Positions 12,913 to 20,500 of a DNA stretch of 36,506 nt are shown one piece after another. The stretch is from a virus, in IMG/VR virus record IMGVR_UViG_3300029319_000175, positions 1-36,506 of that record. One strand, 5' to 3'. The first letter of the stretch is position 1; every line of letters starts with the position of its first letter. The notes below the pieces were generated by a model. That model did not search any database and was not told the origin of the DNA. It saw nothing but the letters and a program-made list of their open reading frames with translations. The translations under genes were made by a program, and so were the position numbers.

Positions 12913-13279
12913 TGATGGTTTTACGTTTGATCCAGAGGATGATCTTATAAATGATGAGATGCGAGACAGAATAGAAGAAGAGACATTCTTTTTATCTCCA
13001 AACAGACTGTACATTGTCTTTGACCCTGAAGGGTTTGACAAGGTTAGCGTCCGTGCATATGATACATCAGATACGAAAGACGTGTCTGCCGCGCACATTC
13101 TTCAACAGGGGATGCTCAGTCTTCTCGAAACAGATTATGACTATCTAATGCAGTTAGGACACGAAGCCACGCTGGAACAGATAGTAGAAAAATCAAAAGA
13201 GAAAGAAGAAAGCAATAAGCTGATAGTAGAAGATGTGTATGACAATGTTATTAAGGTAAAGTTTAGCGAGGACAACTGA
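12905..13279 (+). CDS. Hypothetical 124-aa acidic protein
   Basis: ATG 12905 is chosen (MSDDGFTFDPEDDLINDEMR): GTGGAG lies upstream and it overlaps the end of the resolvase gene by eight bases, while the longer frame from 12860 would overlap more. The protein is very acidic at its N-terminus and has a helical C-terminal half (EQIVEKSKEKEESNK). The region LYIVFDPEGFDKVSVRAYDT looks like beta-strands. No family is recognised; an accidental DNA mimic or a structural partner of nearby enzymes are both possible. Confidence 0.7.
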   Translation: MSDDGFTFDPEDDLINDEMRDRIEEETFFLSPNRLYIVFDPEGFDKVSVRAYDTSDTKDVSAAHILQQGMLSLLETDYDYLMQLGHEATLEQIVEKSKEKEESNKLIVEDVYDNVIKVKFSEDN

Positions 13280-13536
13280 TGCCAAACGAAAAAAAGTACC
13301 TTGCACAATTACAAGAAGCTGTTAACAGCCCTTCGCACTATACGCAGGGCGGTATGGAAACTATAGATATGATCAAAGAATCTCTTACAGAAGAAGAGTT
13401 CAGCGGATATCTAAAAGGCAACATACTCAAGTATGTATGCAGATACAAACATAAGGGGATGCCACTAAAAGACCTGATGAAGTCGCAGTGGTATCTAGAA
13501 AGGCTAATGAGGGAACAAAAAACAAATGAAGAATAA
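13279..13536 (+). CDS. DUF3310-family protein (often called nucleotide kinase)
   Basis: The sequence matches DUF3310: VNSPSHYTQGGMETIDMI, then FSGYLKGNILKYVCRYKHKG and DLMKSQWYLERL. Phage annotators often call this family a nucleotide kinase, but it lacks a P-loop and that label is doubtful; the family's role is unresolved. It overlaps the preceding gene by one base (TGATG) and the ribonucleotide reductase by 11 bases. This fits a link to nucleotide supply during replication. Confidence 0.88.
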   Translation: MPNEKKYLAQLQEAVNSPSHYTQGGMETIDMIKESLTEEEFSGYLKGNILKYVCRYKHKGMPLKDLMKSQWYLERLMREQKTNEE

Positions 13537-15442
13537 CTACTTTCCAACAGACTACCAAGAGTTCATTCATCTTTCACGTTATGCACGTTGGTTGGGCAGT
13601 AGGCGTGAGACTTGGGCAGAGACTGTTGAGCGGTATTTTGACTTTATGGACAACACGCTACAAGAGCGGTTTGGTCATGAGATACCTAATAGAGATGAGC
13701 TTGAAGAGGCTGTGCTTAGTCTTCAAGTAATGCCATCTATGAGAGCTTTGATGACTTCAGGATTAGCATTAGAGCGTGATAACACTGCTGGCTACAACTG
13801 CTCATACATTCCTGTAGACTCACCCCGTGCATTTGATGAGATACTGTATGTTCTCATGTGCGGCACTGGTGTAGGTTTCTCTGCAGAAAGACAATATGCT
13901 TCAAATCTACCAACAGTAAACGAACACTTTGAAGAGACTGAAACAACCATTATTGTACAGGATAGTAAGGCAGGATGGGCTAGGGGCCTCCGTGAGTTGA
14001 TTGCCTGTCTTTACGCTGGTCAGGTGCCAAAATGGGACTTGTCTCGTCTACGCCCCGCTGGAGCGCGTTTAAAGACATTTGGCGGCAGATCGTCTGGCCC
14101 AGCGCCTCTTGACGATCTTCTTAAATTTACAGTCAATCTGTTTAAGAATGCTGCTGGTAGGCAGCTATCTCCGTTGGAGTGTCACGACCTTGTATGTAAG
14201 ATAGCCAGTGTAATTGTTGTAGGTGGTGTGCGTAGGTCAGCACTAATATCTCTGTCTGATCTTAATTCAAACAGAATGCGAGTTGCTAAGTCTGGCGAGT
14301 GGTTCAGAGACTATCCTCACCGTGGGCTGGCAAATAACTCTGCAGTATATTCAGAGCGTCCTGACATGAACACGTTCTTGAAAGAGTGGTACTCTTTGTA
14401 TGAGTCAAAGTCTGGAGAGAGAGGTATTTTTAATCGTGAGTCAGCGAAAAACAAAGTTGCTAGTCTTCGTCGCCGTGATCCTGATCATGAGTTTGGAACT
14501 AACCCTTGCTCTGAAATTATTCTACGTCCCTACCAGTTCTGTAATCTTACAGAGGTAGTTGTCAGAGCTTCAGACACAGTGTCGTCTCTCACTAAGAAAG
14601 TCGAGTGGGCCACACAGCTTGGCACCTATCAATCTTGTCTAACTGATTTTAAATATCTCAGAAAGATTTGGAAACAGAACACAGAGGAAGAAAGGCTGCT
14701 AGGAGTTAGCCTAACTGGTATTCTTGACAACGAGATGCTTTCTACAAACAATCATAAACTTGTGGAACTGCTTGTAGGTTTTAAAACTGTTGCAATAAAA
14801 ACAAATGAGAGAATAGCCAAAAAGCTCGGTATCAGTCAGTCTGCAGCTATCACCTGTGTTAAACCGTCTGGCACAGTATCACAATTAGTCGATAGTGCAT
14901 CTGGCATACATCCTCGTCACAGTGAGTATTACATTCGCACAGTTAGAGGTGACAACAAGGACCCGCTAACACAGTTCATGATACAGTCTGGCATACCTGC
15001 AGAACCTGCTATTGGTAATGAAGATAACATGACTGTATTCTCATTCCCTGTAAGATCACCAAAGGGTGCGTTGACCCGTGATAGCTTAACAGCGGTAGAA
15101 CATTTAGAACTGTGGAAGACATACGCAGAAAGCTGGTGTGAGCATAAACCTTCTATCACTATCTCTGTAAAAGAAGATGAGTGGCTTGAGGTAGGTGATT
15201 GGGTGTACAAAAACTTTGACCACATCTCTGGTGTGTCGTTCTTACCTCACTCAGATCATACCTATCAACAGGCACCTTACACAGAGTGCAGTAAAGAAGA
15301 TTATGAAAGCTTAGTAGCTAAGATGCCTGACTCAATAGATTGGGAAGGGCTAAAAGAGATTGAGGTAGAGGACACAACAACAGGTTCTCAAGAACTTAGC
15401 TGCACAGGTGAAGTCTGTGAAGTTGTGGATATAGGTGCATAG
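13526..15442 (+). CDS. Adenosylcobalamin-dependent class II ribonucleotide reductase
   Basis: This 638-aa enzyme reduces ribonucleotides to deoxyribonucleotides for phage DNA synthesis. The active-site finger loop has N326-x-C328-x-E330 (GTNPCSEIILR) with redox cysteines C92 (GYNCSY) and C339 (QFCNLTEV), and a C-terminal relay pair C626/C631 (SCTGEVCE). The layout fits monomeric class II RTPR-type enzymes (about 740 aa), which need vitamin B12 and no small subunit. No NrdA/NrdB genes are nearby. The host must make or import cobalamin. It starts inside the DUF3310 gene (11-base overlap). Confidence 0.9.
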   Translation: MKNNYFPTDYQEFIHLSRYARWLGSRRETWAETVERYFDFMDNTLQERFGHEIPNRDELEEAVLSLQVMPSMRALMTSGLALERDNTAGYNCSYIPVDSPRAFDEILYVLMCGTGVGFSAERQYASNLPTVNEHFEETETTIIVQDSKAGWARGLRELIACLYAGQVPKWDLSRLRPAGARLKTFGGRSSGPAPLDDLLKFTVNLFKNAAGRQLSPLECHDLVCKIASVIVVGGVRRSALISLSDLNSNRMRVAKSGEWFRDYPHRGLANNSAVYSERPDMNTFLKEWYSLYESKSGERGIFNRESAKNKVASLRRRDPDHEFGTNPCSEIILRPYQFCNLTEVVVRASDTVSSLTKKVEWATQLGTYQSCLTDFKYLRKIWKQNTEEERLLGVSLTGILDNEMLSTNNHKLVELLVGFKTVAIKTNERIAKKLGISQSAAITCVKPSGTVSQLVDSASGIHPRHSEYYIRTVRGDNKDPLTQFMIQSGIPAEPAIGNEDNMTVFSFPVRSPKGALTRDSLTAVEHLELWKTYAESWCEHKPSITISVKEDEWLEVGDWVYKNFDHISGVSFLPHSDHTYQQAPYTECSKEDYESLVAKMPDSIDWEGLKEIEVEDTTTGSQELSCTGEVCEVVDIGA

Positions 15443-15444
15443 CT

Positions 15445-15930
15445 TTGATAAAAGAAATCCAGATAACTGAGGAGATGCGTCAAAAGGCGGATCACAAAGC
15501 TTTCATGCTAGGTGAGTTGAACAACTCAATAATGCGTGGGAACGGATCTCATTCTGGATATCTTGGGGAGATGATAGTCGTAAGCGTTCTGGGTGGTAAG
15601 GCATCAAACACCTTTGATTACGATATTGTTCTTGATGACGGCACAAGAGTAGATGTGAAGACTAAAAGAACTTCATCTCCCCCACTACCCCATTACTCCT
15701 GTTCAGTGGCAAAGTTTAACACTAGACAAGATTGTGATGTTTACGCATTTGTGCGGATAAAATATGATTTGTCTGTGGGTTGGTATTTAGGTCACATAAG
15801 TAAGAATGACTTTTACCTCAGAGCTACAGAACATAAGAGGGGAGAACACGACCCTAGTAACGGGTTTGTGTTTAGGGCAGACTGTTATAACCTGCCAATA
15901 CAAGACCTAGAGAGTTATAATGTCAACTAA
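15445..15930 (+). CDS. Putative PD-(D/E)XK endonuclease, 161 aa
   Basis: Residues SGYLGEMIVVSVLGG followed by FDYDIVLDDGTRVDVKTKR give a helix with a glutamate, then D60 and D69-x-K71, the pattern of restriction-endonuclease-fold nucleases. The rest (DCDVYAFVRIKYDLSVGWYLGHIS) is compatible with the fold's later strands. It may degrade host DNA or act in repair. The start is uncertain: TTG 15445 has a weak ribosome site, while the ATG at 15475 would lose ten residues. It lies three bases after the ribonucleotide reductase stop. Confidence 0.65.
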   Translation: MIKEIQITEEMRQKADHKAFMLGELNNSIMRGNGSHSGYLGEMIVVSVLGGKASNTFDYDIVLDDGTRVDVKTKRTSSPPLPHYSCSVAKFNTRQDCDVYAFVRIKYDLSVGWYLGHISKNDFYLRATEHKRGEHDPSNGFVFRADCYNLPIQDLESYNVN

Positions 15931-16147
15931 ACGTGACGCTCTGTTGTACAAAATGTCAGTATTGCTGACACAAGATGGCAACATAGCGATTGACTTTGAG
16001 GGTCCACCATCTGCAAAAGACATAGAAGAAGCTTTTGATAGTTGGAACTCAGACTTTGAAAACACAAAAAAAATAGTCTCGCTGGTAGAATACCTACGAG
16101 ACTATAGTGATAAACAGTACGAAGATTTAAGAAGCTTTATTCTTTAG
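15920..16147 (+). CDS. Hypothetical 75-aa protein, last replication-strand gene
   Basis: The frame starts inside the nuclease gene (11-base overlap) and encodes a helical acidic product (MSTKRDALLYKMSVLLTQDG ... VSLVEYLRDYSDKQYEDLRS). It ends overlapping the convergent o-spanin gene by 11 bases. Its coding sequence also holds the hairpin at 16066-16104 that terminates minus-strand late transcription, so this segment has a double function. No family is recognised. Confidence 0.65.
   Translation: MSTKRDALLYKMSVLLTQDGNIAIDFEGPPSAKDIEEAFDSWNSDFENTKKIVSLVEYLRDYSDKQYEDLRSFIL
16066..16104 (-). terminator. Intrinsic terminator of the late operon, inside an opposing gene
   Basis: On the minus strand TAGTCTCG (16097-16104) pairs with CGAGACTA (16074-16081), with an inner GGTA/TACC stem, and is followed by eight T (16066-16073). 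It lies 33 bases past the last late gene and within the coding sequence of the plus-strand 75-aa gene. No matching T run exists for plus-strand transcription. Confidence 0.85.
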
Positions 16148-16529
16148 GCGTTTCTTTCTTCTCTTTTGGTTCTATTGCTTTTTCGTAATAGACTATAAGT
16201 TCTTGTTGTTGCTGTATGTATCTTTTTATCTCTGCCATGTTGAGAGCTAGAGTTTCATAGTCACGCACACTCACTGCGTAAAATACTAAGTCCCCGTTCT
16301 CCTTCTCAAACTTCTGCTTGAACTCTTCAAAGTTTCTGTCTGTAACCACGTAGAAGTATATGTCATTCAGGCTAATACTCTTTGGTCTAGTCTGTGCAGG
16401 AATCTTACGCTCTACCTCAATCGTCTTTACTTCTAGGGGCAGGACTTTTTGGAAGCTGCTGCACCCCGTCGCTAGGAGGGGTAGCACCAGAAAGAGCTTC
16501 CAAAGATTTAAAAAGTTTCTTTGTTCCAT
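16137..16529 (-). CDS. Outer-membrane spanin lipoprotein (Rz1-like)
   Basis: A short basic start and hydrophobic core end in a lipobox-like ATGC with C23 (LLATGCSS), so the protein is probably acylated at C23 and anchored in the outer membrane. The mature part has a helical C-terminus (YIQQQQELIVYYEKAIEPKEKKE). The central IYFYVVTDRNFEEFKQKF ... DLVFYAVSVRDYETLALNM resembles proteins beside Rz genes in other marine phages. Its start lies inside the inner-membrane spanin gene in another reading frame, the usual overlapping Rz/Rz1 layout. Together they would fuse the two membranes at lysis. Confidence 0.75.
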   Translation of the reverse strand: MEQRNFLNLWKLFLVLPLLATGCSSFQKVLPLEVKTIEVERKIPAQTRPKSISLNDIYFYVVTDRNFEEFKQKFEKENGDLVFYAVSVRDYETLALNMAEIKRYIQQQQELIVYYEKAIEPKEKKETPKE

Positions 16530-16857
16530 TGTTTATTCTCTTCTCTACAAGCTGTGGCTTCTGCAGACTAAGAACTAATAGATTGTGCTTACGCAGCTTA
16601 CCTATCAACGTGTCCCTGTAATCATTAGCCGCCTGTAGTTTACTGTGCAAATCTTTGTTTAGCTGCTCAAACTTCTTACGATCAGCTATCATGGTGTTGA
16701 TAGTATTGTCTTGCATCTTCTTTGCAGTCTCTAGCTTGGCATTGTTTGCAGTAAGAACCTGTATTCTTTCCTGCGTATCTTTATAGTAGTAATACGCACC
16801 GTAGCCAACACCACCAAGTAACCCAACAACTATTAATATTATATATACTTTTGTCAC
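16417..16857 (-). CDS. Inner-membrane spanin (Rz-like)
   Basis: One N-terminal transmembrane helix (VYIILIVVGLLGGVGYGAYY, residues 4-23) is followed by a long periplasmic coiled coil (residues 28-95, ERIQVLTANNAKLETAKK ...) and a Pro/Ser-rich tail. This is the standard inner-membrane spanin architecture. The last third overlaps the lipoprotein spanin in another frame (16417-16529). It starts four bases before the end of the holin-like gene. The pair acts in the final step of lysis of a Gram-negative host. Confidence 0.78.
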   Translation of the reverse strand: MTKVYIILIVVGLLGGVGYGAYYYYKDTQERIQVLTANNAKLETAKKMQDNTINTMIADRKKFEQLNKDLHSKLQAANDYRDTLIGKLRKHNLLVLSLQKPQLVEKRINNGTKKLFKSLEALSGATPPSDGVQQLPKSPAPRSKDD

Positions 16858-17168
16858 TTCTTAGCACTCATGTATGCAGTCATTCCCATGTACGCTCCAA
16901 CCACACCTGCTTGTCCAATGTAAAAAAGCCCGAACAAATCGGAAAGTGCTTTGATCCTTGCGTCAGGAAAGATAGGTAGAAAGACTAACGCAGTGAAGAC
17001 AATCATGGATATCATAGCTACCCACGCCATCCTCTTCTGCGCCTCCATCTTTTCTTTTTTTTCTAGAGCCTCCACTACGGCTAGCTCATTGTCACTTACT
17101 ATGCCATCATTGTCTAGGTCCAGAGCATTGTACTCACTGTCTGGTTCTAGCTTCTTCTGTTCTCCCAT
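16854..17168 (-). CDS. Holin-like membrane protein with EF-hand loop
   Basis: Residues 17-28 (DLDNDGIVSDNE) satisfy the calcium-binding EF-hand loop with acidic groups at positions 1, 3, 5 and 12 and Gly at 6. A helix of Lys/Glu follows, then two membrane segments (about 47-68 and 78-100). Two transmembrane helices, a charged N-terminus and the position next to spanins suggest a holin. Similar EF-hand plus two-helix proteins are common in marine phages. Calcium control of lysis timing would be a novel inference. GAGGTG precedes the ATG. Confidence 0.65.
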   Translation of the reverse strand: MGEQKKLEPDSEYNALDLDNDGIVSDNELAVVEALEKKEKMEAQKRMAWVAMISMIVFTALVFLPIFPDARIKALSDLFGLFYIGQAGVVGAYMGMTAYMSAKK

Positions 17169-17352
17169 GTGACACCTCGACTGTCTCTATCACAGCCTCT
17201 ATATTCTCATGCCAGTGATTAAGAAAGCGGTGTACTCTCGGATACTCAGGTACGACATCGTTTAGCTGCCACATAAACTCTTGCAGTATATTGTTGTAGT
17301 CTGGCATCCAGTAGTACACTCGCAAAACCACTGGCTGTATTTTTATAATCAT
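17134..17352 (-). CDS. Conserved 72-aa phage protein of unknown function
   Basis: The pattern RVYYWMPDYNNILQEFMWQL ... PEYPRVHRFLNHWHENIEAVIETVEVSH is familiar from several marine podovirus and myovirus genomes, where it is annotated as hypothetical. It is rich in aromatic residues and has no membrane segment. It overlaps the holin-like gene by 35 bases and shares an ATGA with the upstream 57-aa gene, so it belongs to the lysis block, but a lysis role is not proven. Confidence 0.65.
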   Translation of the reverse strand: MIIKIQPVVLRVYYWMPDYNNILQEFMWQLNDVVPEYPRVHRFLNHWHENIEAVIETVEVSHGRTEEARTRQ

Positions 17353-17522
17353 TTAGTAAGTTTATTTTTAGCCTTTAGAACATTCATTCCTAGAGTGTTT
17401 ATTGCAGTTAGTATTGCTTGCACTTTCTTATTGTCGGCTTCGTTAGGTGTGATAGCTGCGAGAATGGAGAAACCTCCAAACACTGCAAGTGCTAACACGA
17501 TGATAGTAATAATTAGTCCCAT
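17349..17522 (-). CDS. 57-aa single-pass membrane protein
   Basis: AGGAGAAAACT precedes the ATG. Residues 2-23 (GLIITIIVLALAVFGGFSIL) form one membrane helix, followed by a cytoplasmic or periplasmic basic tail (NKKVQAILTAINTLGMNVLK). Its TGA overlaps the ATG of the 72-aa gene. It sits between the large virion protein gene and the lysis genes, so it may be a holin partner or antiholin; this is inference from size and place. Confidence 0.65.
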   Translation of the reverse strand: MGLIITIIVLALAVFGGFSILAAITPNEADNKKVQAILTAINTLGMNVLKAKNKLTK

Positions 17523-17531
17523 AGTTTTCTC

Positions 17532-20500
17532 CTACTCAAAAGGTGTGTAATCTGGCATTCTGGTTTGTGGCGCAAGATCACCACCAATACCTGCTCTGAA
17601 CGCCATAATATTCTGCCCAAACTGTTGTATTTCTTCTTCTGTATCTAAGCCTGTCTTTTCAGGGTCTTTGCCTTCGTTTATATTGTGAGCTATTGCTCTT
17701 CTTAGTGCTAAATTAAATTTACTGTTTGCCTCTTTTGGAAGCACGTTTCCAGTGCGAAGAATAGAATCCATATAATATAAAAGCTCTGGGTCACGCAAAA
17801 CTGCCTCTAAGTCATTACCTGCTTGCATTCTCAATCTAACTAAAAGAGCTTCAGTTATAACATATCGTGGAGATACCACATTACGATCAACAGCATAGAT
17901 TCGGCTAATCCAACTTGACGGGCTAAGAGCTTTTGTAGAGTAAGCCATGATACCTTCAGGGGCTTGTTGTCTTGAAGCTGCAGAAAGAAATTGAATTGAC
18001 TCAGCAAAATCTGATAATAAACCTAAATAATTCTCTTTCAAAACGCCTAGAGTTTCTCCTTTAAGTTCCGGCGAAACTATACGGACTCTTTTAGGAAGAA
18101 GTTGTTCAATTAATCTTTCATTATTTCTTACAAACTTTGTAAATTCTTCTGGTTTGAAAGCCTCATCTTGAATAACTTGTGCAGAATCATCAGTTTTTAT
18201 TCCAAAAGAATCGTTTCTAACTTTCCGTATCATTCTTTCATAAAATGCTTCTTTAAGTTGTTCAATTAATTCTTCATTTTTTACATTCTTATACTTATCT
18301 TGAGTTTTTAAAGATTGAGCTAGCTCATCAAAAAATCTTGGAAGATCATCAGTTAAAGCGTTGTCTACCCCCCCATACGTATCCATAAATTTTTCTATAT
18401 CTGTAATTTTTTTGTCTATAAACATTGAGGTTGCAGTTATTTTGAAAGCATCGTCACCTAACTCTTGTATTTCTTTTTGCACATCTCTAGTGTTAGAGGC
18501 CAGTATGTTAATTTCAGATCGAGCTTTTTCAAAAGCTTTCTGAACTGCTCCTGAACTTTCAATCAATTTTTGTAAGGACAATTTAAAATCTTCTGACCCA
18601 ACATCTTTGAACATGCCTCCAAGCCTATCTGCTCTACCGTCAAGTAGTGCTAATCTCTCTACAGCTTCAGAGTTTAAAGGAGTAATATTTTTGTATAGAT
18701 TATTTCTTGTATCTGCCATGTTATTGTAACCAGCGATGCCGTTTACATTTAAGTTAGTATTTTTTAATATACTGCTTTGCAACATAGCTGAGTGATTCAT
18801 AGCTGTAAATATAGCCTGTAAGTTTTCACCAACTCTAATATTATTTTTCCTTTGACCTGCCTCTACAACTGTATTAGGAGTAAGAGTATATTTAGGAGCC
18901 TGTAAGCCTACTCTTTCACCAGCAGTTCCAAAATACCTTTCTAAACTTTCAACAAAAGTTTCAAACTCATTTGCATTGCCATACAAAGTCTTGTTAAGAT
19001 CAAATCTCTTAATTAATTCTCCCTCGTTCAACATGCCACCAGCGCGTCCACGGGCCTCATGCACCAATTTCCCGATTGCACTTTCATACATACCACCCCG
19101 AACTTCATCCCTGTATCTGGCCCGTAACGCATCTCGTTTTTGAACTGCAGCCTCTCCTCCCGCTCTTCGTAATTCACTGGTGATGGTTTCGTTTATGTTT
19201 TCTGACAGGTTTAATAATTCTTGTCTGCGATTACCATCAAGATTAGATGCTCTGTTATTTAAACTTCTTCTTAAAAGATCAAGATCATTTAAGTTCCACT
19301 TTAATCCTTCTTTTATCTCTCCTGCTTCTTTCAGTGTATTTAACATCAACCAATTATATATAGGGGCATCTTCTCCAAATTGATTTCTATACTGTTCGAT
19401 GATCTCTGCCCTTGCGATAGGTCCGTTCTCTCCAAGACTTTCAAAGTACTCATCTAATTTTCTTGCAGAGGCCCCTTCGATGGCACCAACCACAGGTCTA
19501 AGATCAGACGGTATAACCTGTTGTTTTGCAAGTTTTTGCATTGTCACCGCTAAATCTTCACCGTAAGATATCTCTGTCCATTTGGCAAAAATATCTCCTA
19601 TAAAACCACTATCATCAATATCAACCTCTATACCTTTGTATAGGTTAGCAAACTGTGCATTAAAAAAACTGTCTTTAGCGTTTCTAACATTCATGGCTAA
19701 TTCAAATAAAGCTTTTTCAGGCTCACCACTTTCAATGTAAGACCTAACTACAGTGTTTGTATTGTCCTCTCTTACTCTAGGAACAGTTACGTTATCTCTC
19801 ATAGTTTCTGCAGTAACAGCGGCAACAGATAAATCTTCATCTTGTTGCCTGACTGCAGACTCAAGTTCACTGACGCCCTGTCTAGCTGCTGCAAGTTGTT
19901 CTTCTGCAACAGAAATTCTAGCATCTTCTCCCGCTCTTTCTACAGTGATACCAGCGTCATCTCTTAATTTTTGAATCGTAGCTTCCATCTCATCCAACGC
20001 GGCTGCTGCATAGGATATATCACCGTCCCTGTCTTTAAAAGATTTTGGGCTATCCTTAAATTGAGCATCTAATCTTTTTAATTCATTATCTATTCTTTTA
20101 ATGACACCGCCTAATGTAGACTCAGCTTGTCTTCTCATTTCTATTAGACCGTTAACAAAATCAAGTAAATCATCATCTCCCTCAATTTGTTTCAACCTTT
20201 GAGGAGTTAGATTATCAAAACCTACTTTAGCTTTGTTAAGAATATCTAAACTTGTCATAGCTAAATTAATGTGTTCTTGTAACTTTTCAATTTTGACTCC
20301 GCCAAGCATTTTTGTAAGAGAAATTTTTGTTGTATCCTGTAATGCCATAAGAGGTTGTAAAGCAACTATAGCTGCAAAACTTGTATCAAAACTGTCAGGG
20401 TCCCCTGTAACTTTTCCCCAATTTGTTCTGTATTTATCTATTTTGTCAAGTTCATCAAGAACATTATCGCTAGCTCCCCCTAATTTTATGGCGCTTGTAA

